Shown here: positions 52,890 to 60,908 of the stretch, piece by piece | How the letters are laid out: each line of letters begins with the position of its first letter | Position numbering within the stretch: the stretch's first letter is position 1 | NCBI RefSeq assembly: GCF_000373105.1 | Contig: NZ_KB890419.1 | Location: 62,001-126,000 of the forward strand | DNA: 64,000 nucleotides | Direction of reading: 5' to 3' | DNA from: Neolewinella persica DSM 23188 | GTDB taxonomy: Bacteria > Bacteroidota > Bacteroidia > Chitinophagales > Saprospiraceae | Notes under the pieces: generated by a model | Seen by the model: only the letters and a program-made list of their open reading frames with translations | What the model was told of the DNA's origin: nothing | Database searches by the model: none | Made by a program: the position numbers and the translations under genes

Positions 52890-53568
52890 CCTTGTGTCGA
52901 CGGGGAAACCAAATTAAGCAAAACACCAACCACCAGGTAGCCAAAAAGGCGGGCACGATCTGGCTCCATGGCTCCCAGCCACTCATGACGGTGCCGATAC
53001 CTGCGGAAACCAATGCCGTAAAGGCACCAGTCATCCGGAAAATATGGTCATATAACCAGAACTTAGGCTGTTTGATCAGGCCCGGCCAAAATACCCTAAG
53101 GAGGTCAAAGGCCAGAATCAGACAGAGGTAAAGGAGAATGTACCAGACTACCCGTTGGTTCCAAACGATATTGGCACTTTGCAGCTTTAAGAAGAAGTTG
53201 CCGACCAATAAGATGGCACCTGCCAGTACCAGCACATCTACTAATTGAAAGGGACGGCTCTTCAGCTTGAGGACCCGGAAACCGGTATAGGCCATATAGG
53301 CAGCCTGTAGCGTGACCACCGTCAGGAAAGGCCGGTCTCTGAAAACCAGTACACCCAAAGCCGCTGTAGCAATGGTCAGCGTAATAAAGGCGAGGAACCA
53401 CCGACCATATTTACGGTGCGTGGTTCCTCCTTTCACGGAAGCGTAAGCGACGATGGCCATGATAATGGCGATTAAGCCAGACAATACATGTATGGAAATA
53501 TTGATTTGGTGCAACACGGAGAACTGTTTTGGTTGGAACCAAAGGACCGGCTTACTCCAGGTTCTCAC
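52846..53568 (-). CDS. DUF2306-like integral membrane protein
   Basis: Up to 240 residues with seven or so membrane helices (IHVLSGLIAIIMAIVAYASV, FLAFITLTIATAALGVLVF, VVWYILLYLCLILAFDLL, IVPAFLATWWLVFCLIWF). The pattern HQINISIHVLSGLIAII followed by THRKYGRWF resembles the DUF2306 family, whose function is not established. No ATG is available; the GTG at 53568 is the first start, but a GTG-TTG pair near 53514-53519, right before LHQINISIHVL, is more plausible. The C-terminal 15 codons overlap the serine hydrolase gene tail to tail. Confidence 0.7.
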   Translation of the reverse strand: MRTWSKPVLWFQPKQFSVLHQINISIHVLSGLIAIIMAIVAYASVKGGTTHRKYGRWFLAFITLTIATAALGVLVFRDRPFLTVVTLQAAYMAYTGFRVLKLKSRPFQLVDVLVLAGAILLVGNFFLKLQSANIVWNQRVVWYILLYLCLILAFDLLRVFWPGLIKQPKFWLYDHIFRMTGAFTALVSAGIGTVMSGWEPWSQIVPAFLATWWLVFCLIWFPRRHKVTSEQSADSSSVHH

Positions 53569-53647
53569 CAGGCGTTTCGGGTAAGTTGGGCAGTTGTATC
53601 CGTGAAACGGGTCTCCCGGATGGTGAAACCAACTTCTCCGACGGCTT

Positions 53648-54409
53648 CTACAGCTGCAGGAGGGCCTTGACCCGATCGGTATAGCCCGCGCTGCTGCGAA
53701 TACTGCTGCTTTTTGTGTCCGTAAACGTGATTACGTAGCGGCCTTTCAAGTGTGGGGTGATCCCGGCGATCTGGCCCGTATTGATCAGGTACTTGCGGTG
53801 TACGCGCAAGAAGCGATCGTCTAGCCTGCTTTCAAGATAAACCAGGGAGTAGTTGCAAAGGCTGCGCTGACCATCAGAATCGTGAAGGAAGGAGTAGTTG
53901 TCGTAGGCCTCAAAATAAATGATGTCTTCCAAGGCCATGAAGGCAGTTGTCTCTCCCTTGCGCAGGGGGATTTTAGTGAGGGGTTCTTGTCGCGGAATTC
54001 CCGGGGCTTCAACTGAGGTTTTGGCTGCTGGTGGCAGTGCCTCCGGACGCCAACTTTTAAGCATCATACCCAGAATGCCGGAGAGGATGCCGTTGAAAAG
54101 GTAGACGCCACCGGCTTGGAAAGGACGGTAGTTTTGTACGTTGAACAGTAAGTAGTCAGCCAATAATTGCCCTTCTGTAGCCAGTAGGCCAAGGAGAAAA
54201 AAAGCGGGTAGTAACCACAGCTGCTGGCGGTAAGATGGTGTGCTTTCCGGCCACCATTGGCGGGCATTATGCCCAATGACCAATGACGGATAGCCGATCA
54301 AAAGACTAATGATGACCTGGAGGACCATACTGCGGCCAAGGCTTTCGTAAACCCCCAGGGAATAATTCGCCAGGCCTAGTGCAAGCCCAACTAAAATAAT
54401 CATCCACAA
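53648..54409 (-). CDS. Membrane-anchored LytTR-type DNA-binding regulator
   Basis: At least 251 residues: four N-terminal membrane helices (MIILVGLALGLANYSLGV, MVLQVIISLLIGYPSLVIG, LWLLPAFFLLGLLATEGQLL, VYLFNGILSGILGMML), a linker, and a LytTR domain (about 150-250) with IIYFEAYDNYSFLHDSDG, RLDDRFLRVHRKYLIN and HLKGRYVITFTDTKSS. LytTR proteins bind direct repeats upstream of target promoters. The first possible start is TTG at 54409 and the first ATG is 54403, but coding-like sequence in the same frame (DGPTIYAIASFHRPDFTTAN) continues upstream to the stop codon of the mevalonate kinase gene without any ATG, GTG or TTG, so the true start is unclear. Confidence 0.85.
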   Translation of the reverse strand: MWMIILVGLALGLANYSLGVYESLGRSMVLQVIISLLIGYPSLVIGHNARQWWPESTPSYRQQLWLLPAFFLLGLLATEGQLLADYLLFNVQNYRPFQAGGVYLFNGILSGILGMMLKSWRPEALPPAAKTSVEAPGIPRQEPLTKIPLRKGETTAFMALEDIIYFEAYDNYSFLHDSDGQRSLCNYSLVYLESRLDDRFLRVHRKYLINTGQIAGITPHLKGRYVITFTDTKSSSIRSSAGYTDRVKALLQL

Positions 54410-54499
54410 ATGTCGATTGGCAGTAGTGAAGTCCGGTCGGTGGAAGGAGGCGATGGCGTAGATGGTTGGTCCGTCGACAAGATCGCTAAGAAATTCCGG

Positions 54500-55348
54500 T
54501 TAAAGCCACCAAACCTTACCTAAAGTACCTTCCACCAGCCTTTTGTCGGAACCAAGCCCCAGCATCATGCCACCACCGCCGGCACCGCATAGTTTAAGTT
54601 TGTAACCGTTGTTGGTCCATTTAGGCCTAAGACCGGCGGGGATGAAATCGGAGAATTCCCGGAGCTGGAACTCGCTGAGTTCGGTGGTGTGGTGCCACAA
54701 AGCTTGGCGGTCTTCGGCTAGAAGGGCGTCTATAGCGGCATTGGCACTGGTGGTCCATCCAGTGTCGATGGCCCGGGCGAAGCCCGGGTCGCTATCGTAA
54801 CGAGAGGTGAACCGTTGGATGTAATCGGCCGCATTTCGTTCCTGGCCGGTGTCGACCAGGAAAAAGCCTTCGTTCCAGCCAGAAGGTAATCGGGTAGTTT
54901 GTGGTGGCACGCCACCTCCCAGCAATATCGGAGTGTTGAGGTAGCAGATCAAAGGGTCAGTACCCGAGCTGGCACCGTGAAAATGCTGCTCCATCCGGGC
55001 AAGATTCTTTCGCAGCGCTTCGCCGCTGAGGGATTTGCCAGAGAGTGTGGAGAAATTGTCCCAGATAGCGGCACAGACGGCCCCGCTACTGCCCAGCCCG
55101 TAGCCCGGCGGGATGTCCCCGGCCAGTCGCCAATCATCGAGCAGATGGTCCTCAAGGGCATCTGCGTCGAAAAGATCAGCGGACATGACTACTCGCAGGT
55201 AATCACCAAATTTGAGGAGGCGTTCGTCTGGCCGATCCTTGATCCAACGTAAAGATTTCGCGGTATAGGGTACGGCCAATCCACGACCGCCGCGTAAAAC
55301 GGTGTGCTCGCCGTACAACAGAACTTTGGCGGGGTATTCGCGGTGCAT
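54500..55348 (-). CDS. GHMP-family kinase, probable mevalonate kinase
   Basis: A 282-residue small-molecule kinase. The three GHMP motifs are present: AKVLLYGEHTVL at the start, the phosphate-binding PPGYGLGSSGAVCAA near residue 80-94, and KLCGAGGGGMMLGL near the C-terminus. HGASSGTDPLICYLN contains the catalytic-region Asp. The pattern fits mevalonate kinase, the second ATP-using entry into isoprenoid synthesis by the mevalonate pathway, which occurs in part of the Bacteroidota; no other pathway gene is in this window, so specificity is inferred. The LytTR gene follows on the same strand. Confidence 0.82.
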   Translation of the reverse strand: MHREYPAKVLLYGEHTVLRGGRGLAVPYTAKSLRWIKDRPDERLLKFGDYLRVVMSADLFDADALEDHLLDDWRLAGDIPPGYGLGSSGAVCAAIWDNFSTLSGKSLSGEALRKNLARMEQHFHGASSGTDPLICYLNTPILLGGGVPPQTTRLPSGWNEGFFLVDTGQERNAADYIQRFTSRYDSDPGFARAIDTGWTTSANAAIDALLAEDRQALWHHTTELSEFQLREFSDFIPAGLRPKWTNNGYKLKLCGAGGGGMMLGLGSDKRLVEGTLGKVWWL

Positions 55349-55447
55349 TACTTGTAAACTCGCTGCACGATGAAGTAGTTCATAGTAGGCAGTGGATAGT
55401 TTATGGTGGGTAGTCAGTAGTAGGTAGTTCCTTCCGTAGGGGCTTTG

Positions 55448-55500
55448 GGTCTATTGCTCTGTTGAGAATAGTACCAACAGACCAATAGCACCAATAGACC
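55448..55500. repeat. ACCAATAG-word hairpin (copy 3)
   Basis: GGTCTATTG (55448-55456) pairs with CAATAGACC (55492-55500) and CTGTT with AACAG inside. It shares words with arrays at 35261 and 40396. It lies between the mevalonate kinase start and the tRNA gene. Confidence 0.75.
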
Positions 55501-55523
55501 ATTATGGTAAGGGAAAACTTTGA

Positions 55524-55594
55524 CGCGGGAGTGGGGATCGAACCCACGACCACTGGCTTATGAGACCGGTATGCTACCGCTGCACCATCCCGCA
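55524..55594 (-). tRNA. tRNA-Met (CAT anticodon)
   Basis: The minus strand folds as a cloverleaf. Acceptor TGCGGGA pairs with TCCCGCG (first pair U-G), the D arm is GTGC/GCAT, the anticodon loop is CTCATAA, and the T arm is GTGGG-TTCGATC-CCCAC. The anticodon stem CCGGT/GCCAG has one C-A mismatch and lacks the three G-C pairs of initiator tRNA, so an elongator Met tRNA is most likely. A lysidine-modified Ile tRNA with the same anticodon cannot be fully excluded. CCA is not encoded. Confidence 0.88.
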
Positions 55595-55787
55595 CCAGCA
55601 TCATGTCATACGGAGCAGGGGAAGTTGCGGGACTAGCCTCTTTTTTGGCGGGAACGCAGGTGCTGGGTAGGTTGAAAGAAGCAAAGCGAGTCATAGGTCG
55701 TCGCTAGGCGGTAGCCGCCACGAGCGGAGAGAGCATCCCTTCGCGGGAGCCATACCAGACTACTGAATTACCAGGCTACCAGACTAA

Positions 55788-58700
55788 TCACTCCGCATCC
55801 ACGTCAATCAAGTTGTCATCCGAAACCCGGTCAATCAGCTTATTGTACGGGTCAATGCCAGCTTTGACCGGGGCTTCGTCGACGTAGATTTCGATGACGT
55901 GCTCACCGGGGGTGAGCCAACGCTTCTCCAGGAAAAGCGGCTTCTTTTCTGCCATGCCTTGCTTATTGGTGCCGTCTGCGGCAAAGACACCGATCTCGAT
56001 CAGACTGCGCTCCGTTGGCCGGGATTTCTCCTCCCCGGAGCCTTCGTAGATGATCTTGCGGGTGTCTACCTTCAGGGTGACTTTGTATTGGCCGTTAGCG
56101 TCGGGCGTAGTGTTGTATTTCGCTTCCAGCGCCCGGTTTTCGTAGAGGGTGATCTCTTCGAAACTCTCCCGGAGAAAATACTTCAGGGAGTCCGGGGTTA
56201 CGCTGTTGATGTAGTAGTACCAGTCGTCCGTAGTGGCAAAGGGAGCTGTTTCCTTCAGGGCGAAGGAGTCGACCATGGCCGCAAGGCCCGCGTTGAGCTT
56301 TTCTTCTCCGATATAATCAGAGAGTGCATACATGATCAGGCCGCCCTTTCGGTACCAGACGTAGGCCTGGGTGTCGTTATCGAGCAGGGTTTTCTCGAAC
56401 TTGCTTTCGCCGGCGCGGGAGCGCAGGTAATTGTCGAGTTCATACTTCAGGAATTTACCCATTGAGGCTTCACCGTATTGCTCTTTGGTAACCATCAGAG
56501 AAGCATACTCAGCCATCGTTTCGGATATCTGGTTGGCGCCACGGGTAGCGCTTGGCGCTACCTGATGACCCCACCATTGATGGGCTACTTCGTGTGCCGT
56601 AACGGTGAAGGCATAGTCATTGTCGGTCGGGTCGCTGAAGTTAGCCGTCCAGCCAAAGTCTTCTGCGTAAGGCACCGTATTGGGGAACGACTGAGCGAAA
56701 CTGGCATAACGCGGGAACTCGAGGATACGTAACTGATCGAACTGGTAGGGACTGAAATTCTTGGAATAATACTCCAGACTGACCTTGGCTGATTGCATGA
56801 TTCGATCAATGTTCCAGGCGTGATCCTTGTGGTGGAAAATTTGAATTTTCACGTCCTGTCCATTCGAGTTACGGTAGCTGTCTTCGGCTACTTCGTAGCG
56901 GGCAGAGGAGATGTTGAAGAAGTTCTGAATCTTTCCCTCGTTGGCGTATTCGAAGTACCGTCGACCGTCTTTCTCATATTCCTTGATGAGCTTTCCGGGG
57001 GCGATGGCGATCTGATCCGGAGCCGTGGAAACGGTTGCCTTAAAGGTGACAAAATCAGCATCGTCATCAAAAAGCAGGGTGCTCCGCCCCAGGGAATCGT
57101 CTTGCGGTGGCAAGCTGTAATCTTTAATTTCCAGTCCCCGTTTCTTCCGTTCCAGATCAGAGCTGATACCACCGCCTGGATAGCCAAAAGTTGGAAAGAT
57201 GGAATTGTTTAAGAAGGTGCCGTTGTAGACAATATCGCGCTGGTAGCCTTCATTGGGGAAAGCACCAAAACCACCCTCGATGAGCATTTCCATGGTGGTA
57301 GTCTCACCGGGTGCCAGTGGATCGGCCAAGTGGTAGATCTCGAAATTGGCGTCTTCGACCCGCTTAACCAGTTCAGGGCTCTCACCGCCGATGGTGAAGG
57401 TGCTCATCTTCGCCGTTTTCGGACCGTAGGCGTGGTTGATCAGCAAAGTGTCGATTGGCGCGTTACCCTTGTTCTTGATTTGGTAAACCGCCCGGGCCTT
57501 CACGTCACGTTGTTCCGGAATCAGGTCAATAAAGACCTCCGTATCGGTGATCTTCGGCTGCGGGAACTTCTCGTACTTGCTGTAAGTCTTCTCGAAGGCC
57601 TCCTGTTGGTCCAGCCCTTTTTCGTTGGTAGTATAGGTGTTTTTGACGCTTACATTCTGGTAGATCGTAAAGCCGGAGAGCGCAAAAAGGACCAGTGCAC
57701 CAAGAATACCCAGTGCCGGTTTCATGCCCCAATCCTGCCCGAAGCGCTGGAAGCGGCTTTTCATGGCATTGTCGGTGCCGCGGGCCCAGAACAAGCCACC
57801 CACAATCAGCAGAATGGCACCGAAAGCCAGCCAGTAGACATTGAACCAACTGACGGATTTGACGAAGTGGCCGAAACCATTCATGTCTGAAACAATGTAA
57901 CTCGGCCGGCTGGCAAACAGAAACATATTGTAGTCAATCTCCAGGATGGAAGGGACGAAGAAAACCGCCGCGTAGGTGCCGATGGCGATGACGTGGCCCA
58001 GGAATTTCTTATTCACCAGTACGTGGACAAAGAAGGCCAGGGACATCAATACAATATACTGTGGCCAAGTCAGCAAGTACAGGTCCGTAAAGTATTGACC
58101 GAATTCGTAATTAGTATAGCCCTGAATCGTTTGGCTGAAGATGCCGATGACCCATACCATAGTAACCAATAGAAAGGTGACGAGGAACATGGTCAGTAAT
58201 TTACCGCCATAGGTGGCCCAGTTGGGGACCGGCAGCGCATCGCTGATCTGGTCAAACTTTACGGTACGGTCCCGGTGTACCACTTCGCCGGTGTAGAAAA
58301 CGAGGATGATCATGACGAAGAAAATGTAAGTCGCGTTCTTCATCTCCAGCATCGTGTAGGTGGTCGGTAAGCTGGGCGTACCGTAAACCGTGTTGCCAAA
58401 CCATCCGTCCAGGAAGAGGAACAACAGTGCTCCGGAAATAATCCCTGCGAAATAGGGGTCACGGAGAATGGACTTGAACTCGATCCAGGCCTGAGCAAAC
58501 ATGTGGCGAACGTAGTTTCCACTGCGAAAAGTTTGCTGCACCACAGGAATGGACACTGCACCTGCGGCCGCGCCCTGATAGCCTTCCGATGCCAAAGCCT
58601 TCTTCACTTTCTGCTTCCCTCCGCCCAGGAAGCGGGCAAAGTCGAAACGGAATAGCGTAAAAACCAGTAAAGCCAAAGCTCCCCCCATCCATATCAGGCG

Positions 58701-59429
58701 GTTGAGGAGCAAATTCCCGGTAATCGGTGCATGAAAGGTATTCTGCTCCGGAGGGGTGAGGTATTTGGTCGTTTCCTGTAATGCAGAGCCGCCGAAGGGG
58801 TCAAGAACAGACACCAGGTTCTGGTTTTCAATGTCCTGCGTAAGTGTGAGTGCAACGAGGTAGAAAATGAAGAACAGGATGCTGCCGACGTAGGAGATGA
58901 AAATCTTGCGCGTCAGGGCCACCAGGCAGAAAAAAATGGTACCGGTCAGGATTAAATTCGGCCATAGGAAGGTGGTGGTGCCGTAGATGTAGTCCCCGAT
59001 GCGCAGCGGACCGAAACGTTCCGGCTCTTCCCACCCAAGAGCTGGTCCTAAGCCATAACCCAGCATCAACCCCAGTACCAGCCCGAGGCTGATGAACAGT
59101 AAGGTGATCAACGAGCCGGTATAACGCCCAAGCAAATAGCCTTTTTCGGAAACCGGATAGGTGAAATAGTAGTCCTTCACGCTGTGTTCAATGTCTCTAT
59201 ACACCGGAACTCCCATAACTGCGGAGGCAATCAGGGTGCCGAAAATACTGACCGTCATCAGCAGGTTAGTAACCGTGATAGCAGAGTTTGCAAAAGCTTT
59301 TTCGGAACCTGCGTTCGAGGCGTTTGCCGCAAGAAGAAAGCCGAAGAGCAATAGAATGCCGAAGTAAGCCCAGGTGGCGGGGCGCTTGAGGCGGTATTTG
59401 AGCTCGAATTTGAGGATGTTGAAGAACAT
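55788..59429 (-). CDS. ABC transporter permease fused to M1-family peptidase domain
   Basis: A 1213-residue fusion. The N-terminal half (about 1-580) is an ABC-2-type permease with some 12 membrane helices, including PATWAYFGILLLFGFLLAANA and a DIEHSVKDYYFTYP loop. The C-terminal part (about 640-1213) is an M1-like metallopeptidase with zinc motif HEVAHQWWGH (His946, Glu947, His950) and the ligand Glu in QISETMAEYASLM, spaced one residue longer than usual. The GxMEN motif that defines aminopeptidase activity is replaced by ASFAQSFPNTVPYAEDFG. This fusion family is common in Bacteroidota, from memory. The matching ATPase is encoded upstream on the same strand. An exact 18-bp repeat (58557-58574) encodes GAAAGA in a cytoplasmic loop (286-291). 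Substrate unknown. Confidence 0.9.
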   Translation of the reverse strand: MFFNILKFELKYRLKRPATWAYFGILLLFGFLLAANASNAGSEKAFANSAITVTNLLMTVSIFGTLIASAVMGVPVYRDIEHSVKDYYFTYPVSEKGYLLGRYTGSLITLLFISLGLVLGLMLGYGLGPALGWEEPERFGPLRIGDYIYGTTTFLWPNLILTGTIFFCLVALTRKIFISYVGSILFFIFYLVALTLTQDIENQNLVSVLDPFGGSALQETTKYLTPPEQNTFHAPITGNLLLNRLIWMGGALALLVFTLFRFDFARFLGGGKQKVKKALASEGYQGAAAGAVSIPVVQQTFRSGNYVRHMFAQAWIEFKSILRDPYFAGIISGALLFLFLDGWFGNTVYGTPSLPTTYTMLEMKNATYIFFVMIILVFYTGEVVHRDRTVKFDQISDALPVPNWATYGGKLLTMFLVTFLLVTMVWVIGIFSQTIQGYTNYEFGQYFTDLYLLTWPQYIVLMSLAFFVHVLVNKKFLGHVIAIGTYAAVFFVPSILEIDYNMFLFASRPSYIVSDMNGFGHFVKSVSWFNVYWLAFGAILLIVGGLFWARGTDNAMKSRFQRFGQDWGMKPALGILGALVLFALSGFTIYQNVSVKNTYTTNEKGLDQQEAFEKTYSKYEKFPQPKITDTEVFIDLIPEQRDVKARAVYQIKNKGNAPIDTLLINHAYGPKTAKMSTFTIGGESPELVKRVEDANFEIYHLADPLAPGETTTMEMLIEGGFGAFPNEGYQRDIVYNGTFLNNSIFPTFGYPGGGISSDLERKKRGLEIKDYSLPPQDDSLGRSTLLFDDDADFVTFKATVSTAPDQIAIAPGKLIKEYEKDGRRYFEYANEGKIQNFFNISSARYEVAEDSYRNSNGQDVKIQIFHHKDHAWNIDRIMQSAKVSLEYYSKNFSPYQFDQLRILEFPRYASFAQSFPNTVPYAEDFGWTANFSDPTDNDYAFTVTAHEVAHQWWGHQVAPSATRGANQISETMAEYASLMVTKEQYGEASMGKFLKYELDNYLRSRAGESKFEKTLLDNDTQAYVWYRKGGLIMYALSDYIGEEKLNAGLAAMVDSFALKETAPFATTDDWYYYINSVTPDSLKYFLRESFEEITLYENRALEAKYNTTPDANGQYKVTLKVDTRKIIYEGSGEEKSRPTERSLIEIGVFAADGTNKQGMAEKKPLFLEKRWLTPGEHVIEIYVDEAPVKAGIDPYNKLIDRVSDDNLIDVDAE
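58557..58574 (+). repeat. 18-bp interspersed repeat, copy 6
   Basis: Exact TGCACCTGCGGCCGCGCC within the permease-peptidase gene, read on the coding strand as G-A-A-A-G-A between transmembrane segments. Confidence 0.8.
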
Positions 59430-59433
59430 GGCG

Positions 59434-59560
59434 GGTTGTCTAGTTGTCGGGGTGTCGAAGATATCGGGTTGTCAGGGTGTCGGGGTGTCGAGTTATCAGG
59501 TTTTCGGGGTGTCTGGCTGTACTTGACACCCCGGAAACCTGACAACTTGACAACTTGACA
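59434..59560. repeat. GTTGTC/GACAAC hairpin repeat between ABC genes (copy 2)
   Basis: The whole 133-base gap between the ATPase and permease genes is made of GTTGTCGGG- and GGGTGTCG-type words on the left and GACAACTT words on the right. The central stem AGGTTTTCGGGGTGTC (59498-59513) pairs with GACACCCCGGAAACCT (59525-59540), 16 bases with one wobble. It lies inside a probable operon. Confidence 0.8.
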
Positions 59561-59562
59561 AA

Positions 59563-60450
59563 TCAGACCAATTCCAGTTCCATTCGTTCCCCGATCCGGG
59601 TAAAGTACACGTCTTCCAGGTCGGCGTTGACGGCGGCGAAGGAACTGTCTGGCTGGTTTTCGCTGAAGACGTGAATTTCCGTTTTACCGGCTTTGAGGCG
59701 GGTAGAGATGACGCGGAAGGCTTCCATATGAGCCTGCAGGTCTGCCTTGTTGATGGACTTGCTCCAGACACTTCCCTGGACTTCCTTGACCAGCTCCGCT
59801 GGGTGCCCGGTGGTAATCACCTGCCCGAGGCAGATGATGGCCATGTCGTTGCAGAGGTTGGTGACGTCTTCCACAATGTGGGTGGAAAGGATGACGATGG
59901 TATTCTCTCCGATTTCGCTGAGCAGGTTGTGAAACCGGTTGCGTTCGGTGGGGTCGAGGCCGGCCGTGGGCTCGTCGACGATGATCAACTTGGGGTTGCC
60001 AAGCAGGGCCTGGGCGATGCCGAAGCGTTGCTTCATGCCGCCGGAAAAGGTGCCGAGGTTGCTTTTTCGCTTGTCGTATAGGTTGACGCGGTTGAGCAGC
60101 GCACCGACGAGTTCCTTGCGCTCCTTGCGGTTGTTGATTCCCTTGAGGCCGGCCACGTGGTCGAGCATATTCTCGGCCGACACTTTGGGGTAGACGCCGA
60201 ATTCCTGGGGCAGGTAGCCAAGGATGCGGCGAACGGCATCTTTGTCGTTGAGCACATCAATATCCCCCAGGGTAATACTGCCGGAATCGGCTTCCTGCAG
60301 GGTGGCAATAGTACGCATCAGGCTGGATTTGCCGGCACCGTTGGGGCCGAGCAGGCCGTACATCCCCTGATCGATGGTCAGGTTACAATTATTGATGGCG
60401 TGGACGCCGTTGCCGTACGTTTTGTTGAGGTTCTCAATTCTTAGCTCCAT
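59563..60450 (-). CDS. ABC transporter ATP-binding protein
   Basis: A 295-residue ATPase. Walker A is GLLGPNGAGKSSLMRT (about 32-47), the Q-loop is in GYLPQEFGVYPKVSAENML, the signature is GTFSGGMKQRFGIAQALL, Walker B is KLIIVDEPTAGLDP, and the switch His is in VILSTHIVEDV. A C-terminal domain of about 75 residues follows. It drives the permease-peptidase fusion encoded downstream on the same strand; together they form an ABC-2-type exporter or remodelling complex. Only a repeat hairpin separates the two genes. Confidence 0.95.
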   Translation of the reverse strand: MELRIENLNKTYGNGVHAINNCNLTIDQGMYGLLGPNGAGKSSLMRTIATLQEADSGSITLGDIDVLNDKDAVRRILGYLPQEFGVYPKVSAENMLDHVAGLKGINNRKERKELVGALLNRVNLYDKRKSNLGTFSGGMKQRFGIAQALLGNPKLIIVDEPTAGLDPTERNRFHNLLSEIGENTIVILSTHIVEDVTNLCNDMAIICLGQVITTGHPAELVKEVQGSVWSKSINKADLQAHMEAFRVISTRLKAGKTEIHVFSENQPDSSFAAVNADLEDVYFTRIGERMELELV

Positions 60451-60908
60451 AGTGGGTGATTTGGACTTGTGTTGCCTTTAAGGTCTGAAAAAATCTTTTT
60501 ATGCCACGACAAATATGACAAAACACGTAATTATACCTGTACATAACTGGTTTTTAGCGACAAAAGCGCAGTCGGAAACCCGTAGTAAACAGTCTTTAGT
60601 ACGGGCTTATGTGTCCTGACTTCAGACCATTCCCCTTCAATCTGCCTGACCATTATGGCGCGGCCGCAGGTGCAGGGTGCTATTCTGATCGGCAACGGAG
60701 GCCGTTAGGTAACATGTAAAGTGGCATCACCCAAGGTGAATGAGGATTGTAATCCCTTGAGAAATTGTAACTCACTCCGTGCCTTTTCCTCTCTTACTTG
60801 GTTGCCTCCCGTTAAAATCCTCTTATTATTTGCCCCTAAGCAAGTAAAGGTGTGAACCCCGTAGCGTTGGAAATCCTTATTATTGACGAATAACTCCCCG
60901 TTCCAGCT
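60451..60908. other. Intergenic gap of 458 bases
   Basis: The gap between divergent genes contains one exact 18-bp repeat (60657-60674). The stretch 60705-60908 is richer in A+T than its surroundings and is open on the minus strand; that frame (97 codons, 60705-60998) runs into the 5' end of the next gene and resembles no family I know. I could not support a gene. A weak promoter-like CAACTTTG occurs near 60943-60950, inside the annotated start of the next gene. Confidence 0.5.
60657..60674 (-). repeat. 18-bp interspersed repeat, copy 7
   Basis: GGCGCGGCCGCAGGTGCA, exact reverse complement of copy 1, intergenic. Confidence 0.8.

Larger units (their letters stand above)
55349..55787. other. 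Intergenic region with tRNA gene and several repeats
   Basis: Of these 439 bases, 55524-55594 is a tRNA gene and 55448-55500 an ACCAATAG-family hairpin. GGCGGGAACGCAGGTGCT at 55647-55664 is a three-mismatch relative of the 18-bp repeat. ACCAGACTA-type words repeat at 55754-55786. No protein gene is supported. Confidence 0.6.

Noticed and set aside
25677-60674. The 18-mer as a mere consequence of NotI-like GC-rich palindromes
   Set aside because: Three of the seven copies carry a C in place of G and lose the GCGGCCGC palindrome, yet the flanking bases are fully kept, so the whole 18-mer is the unit.
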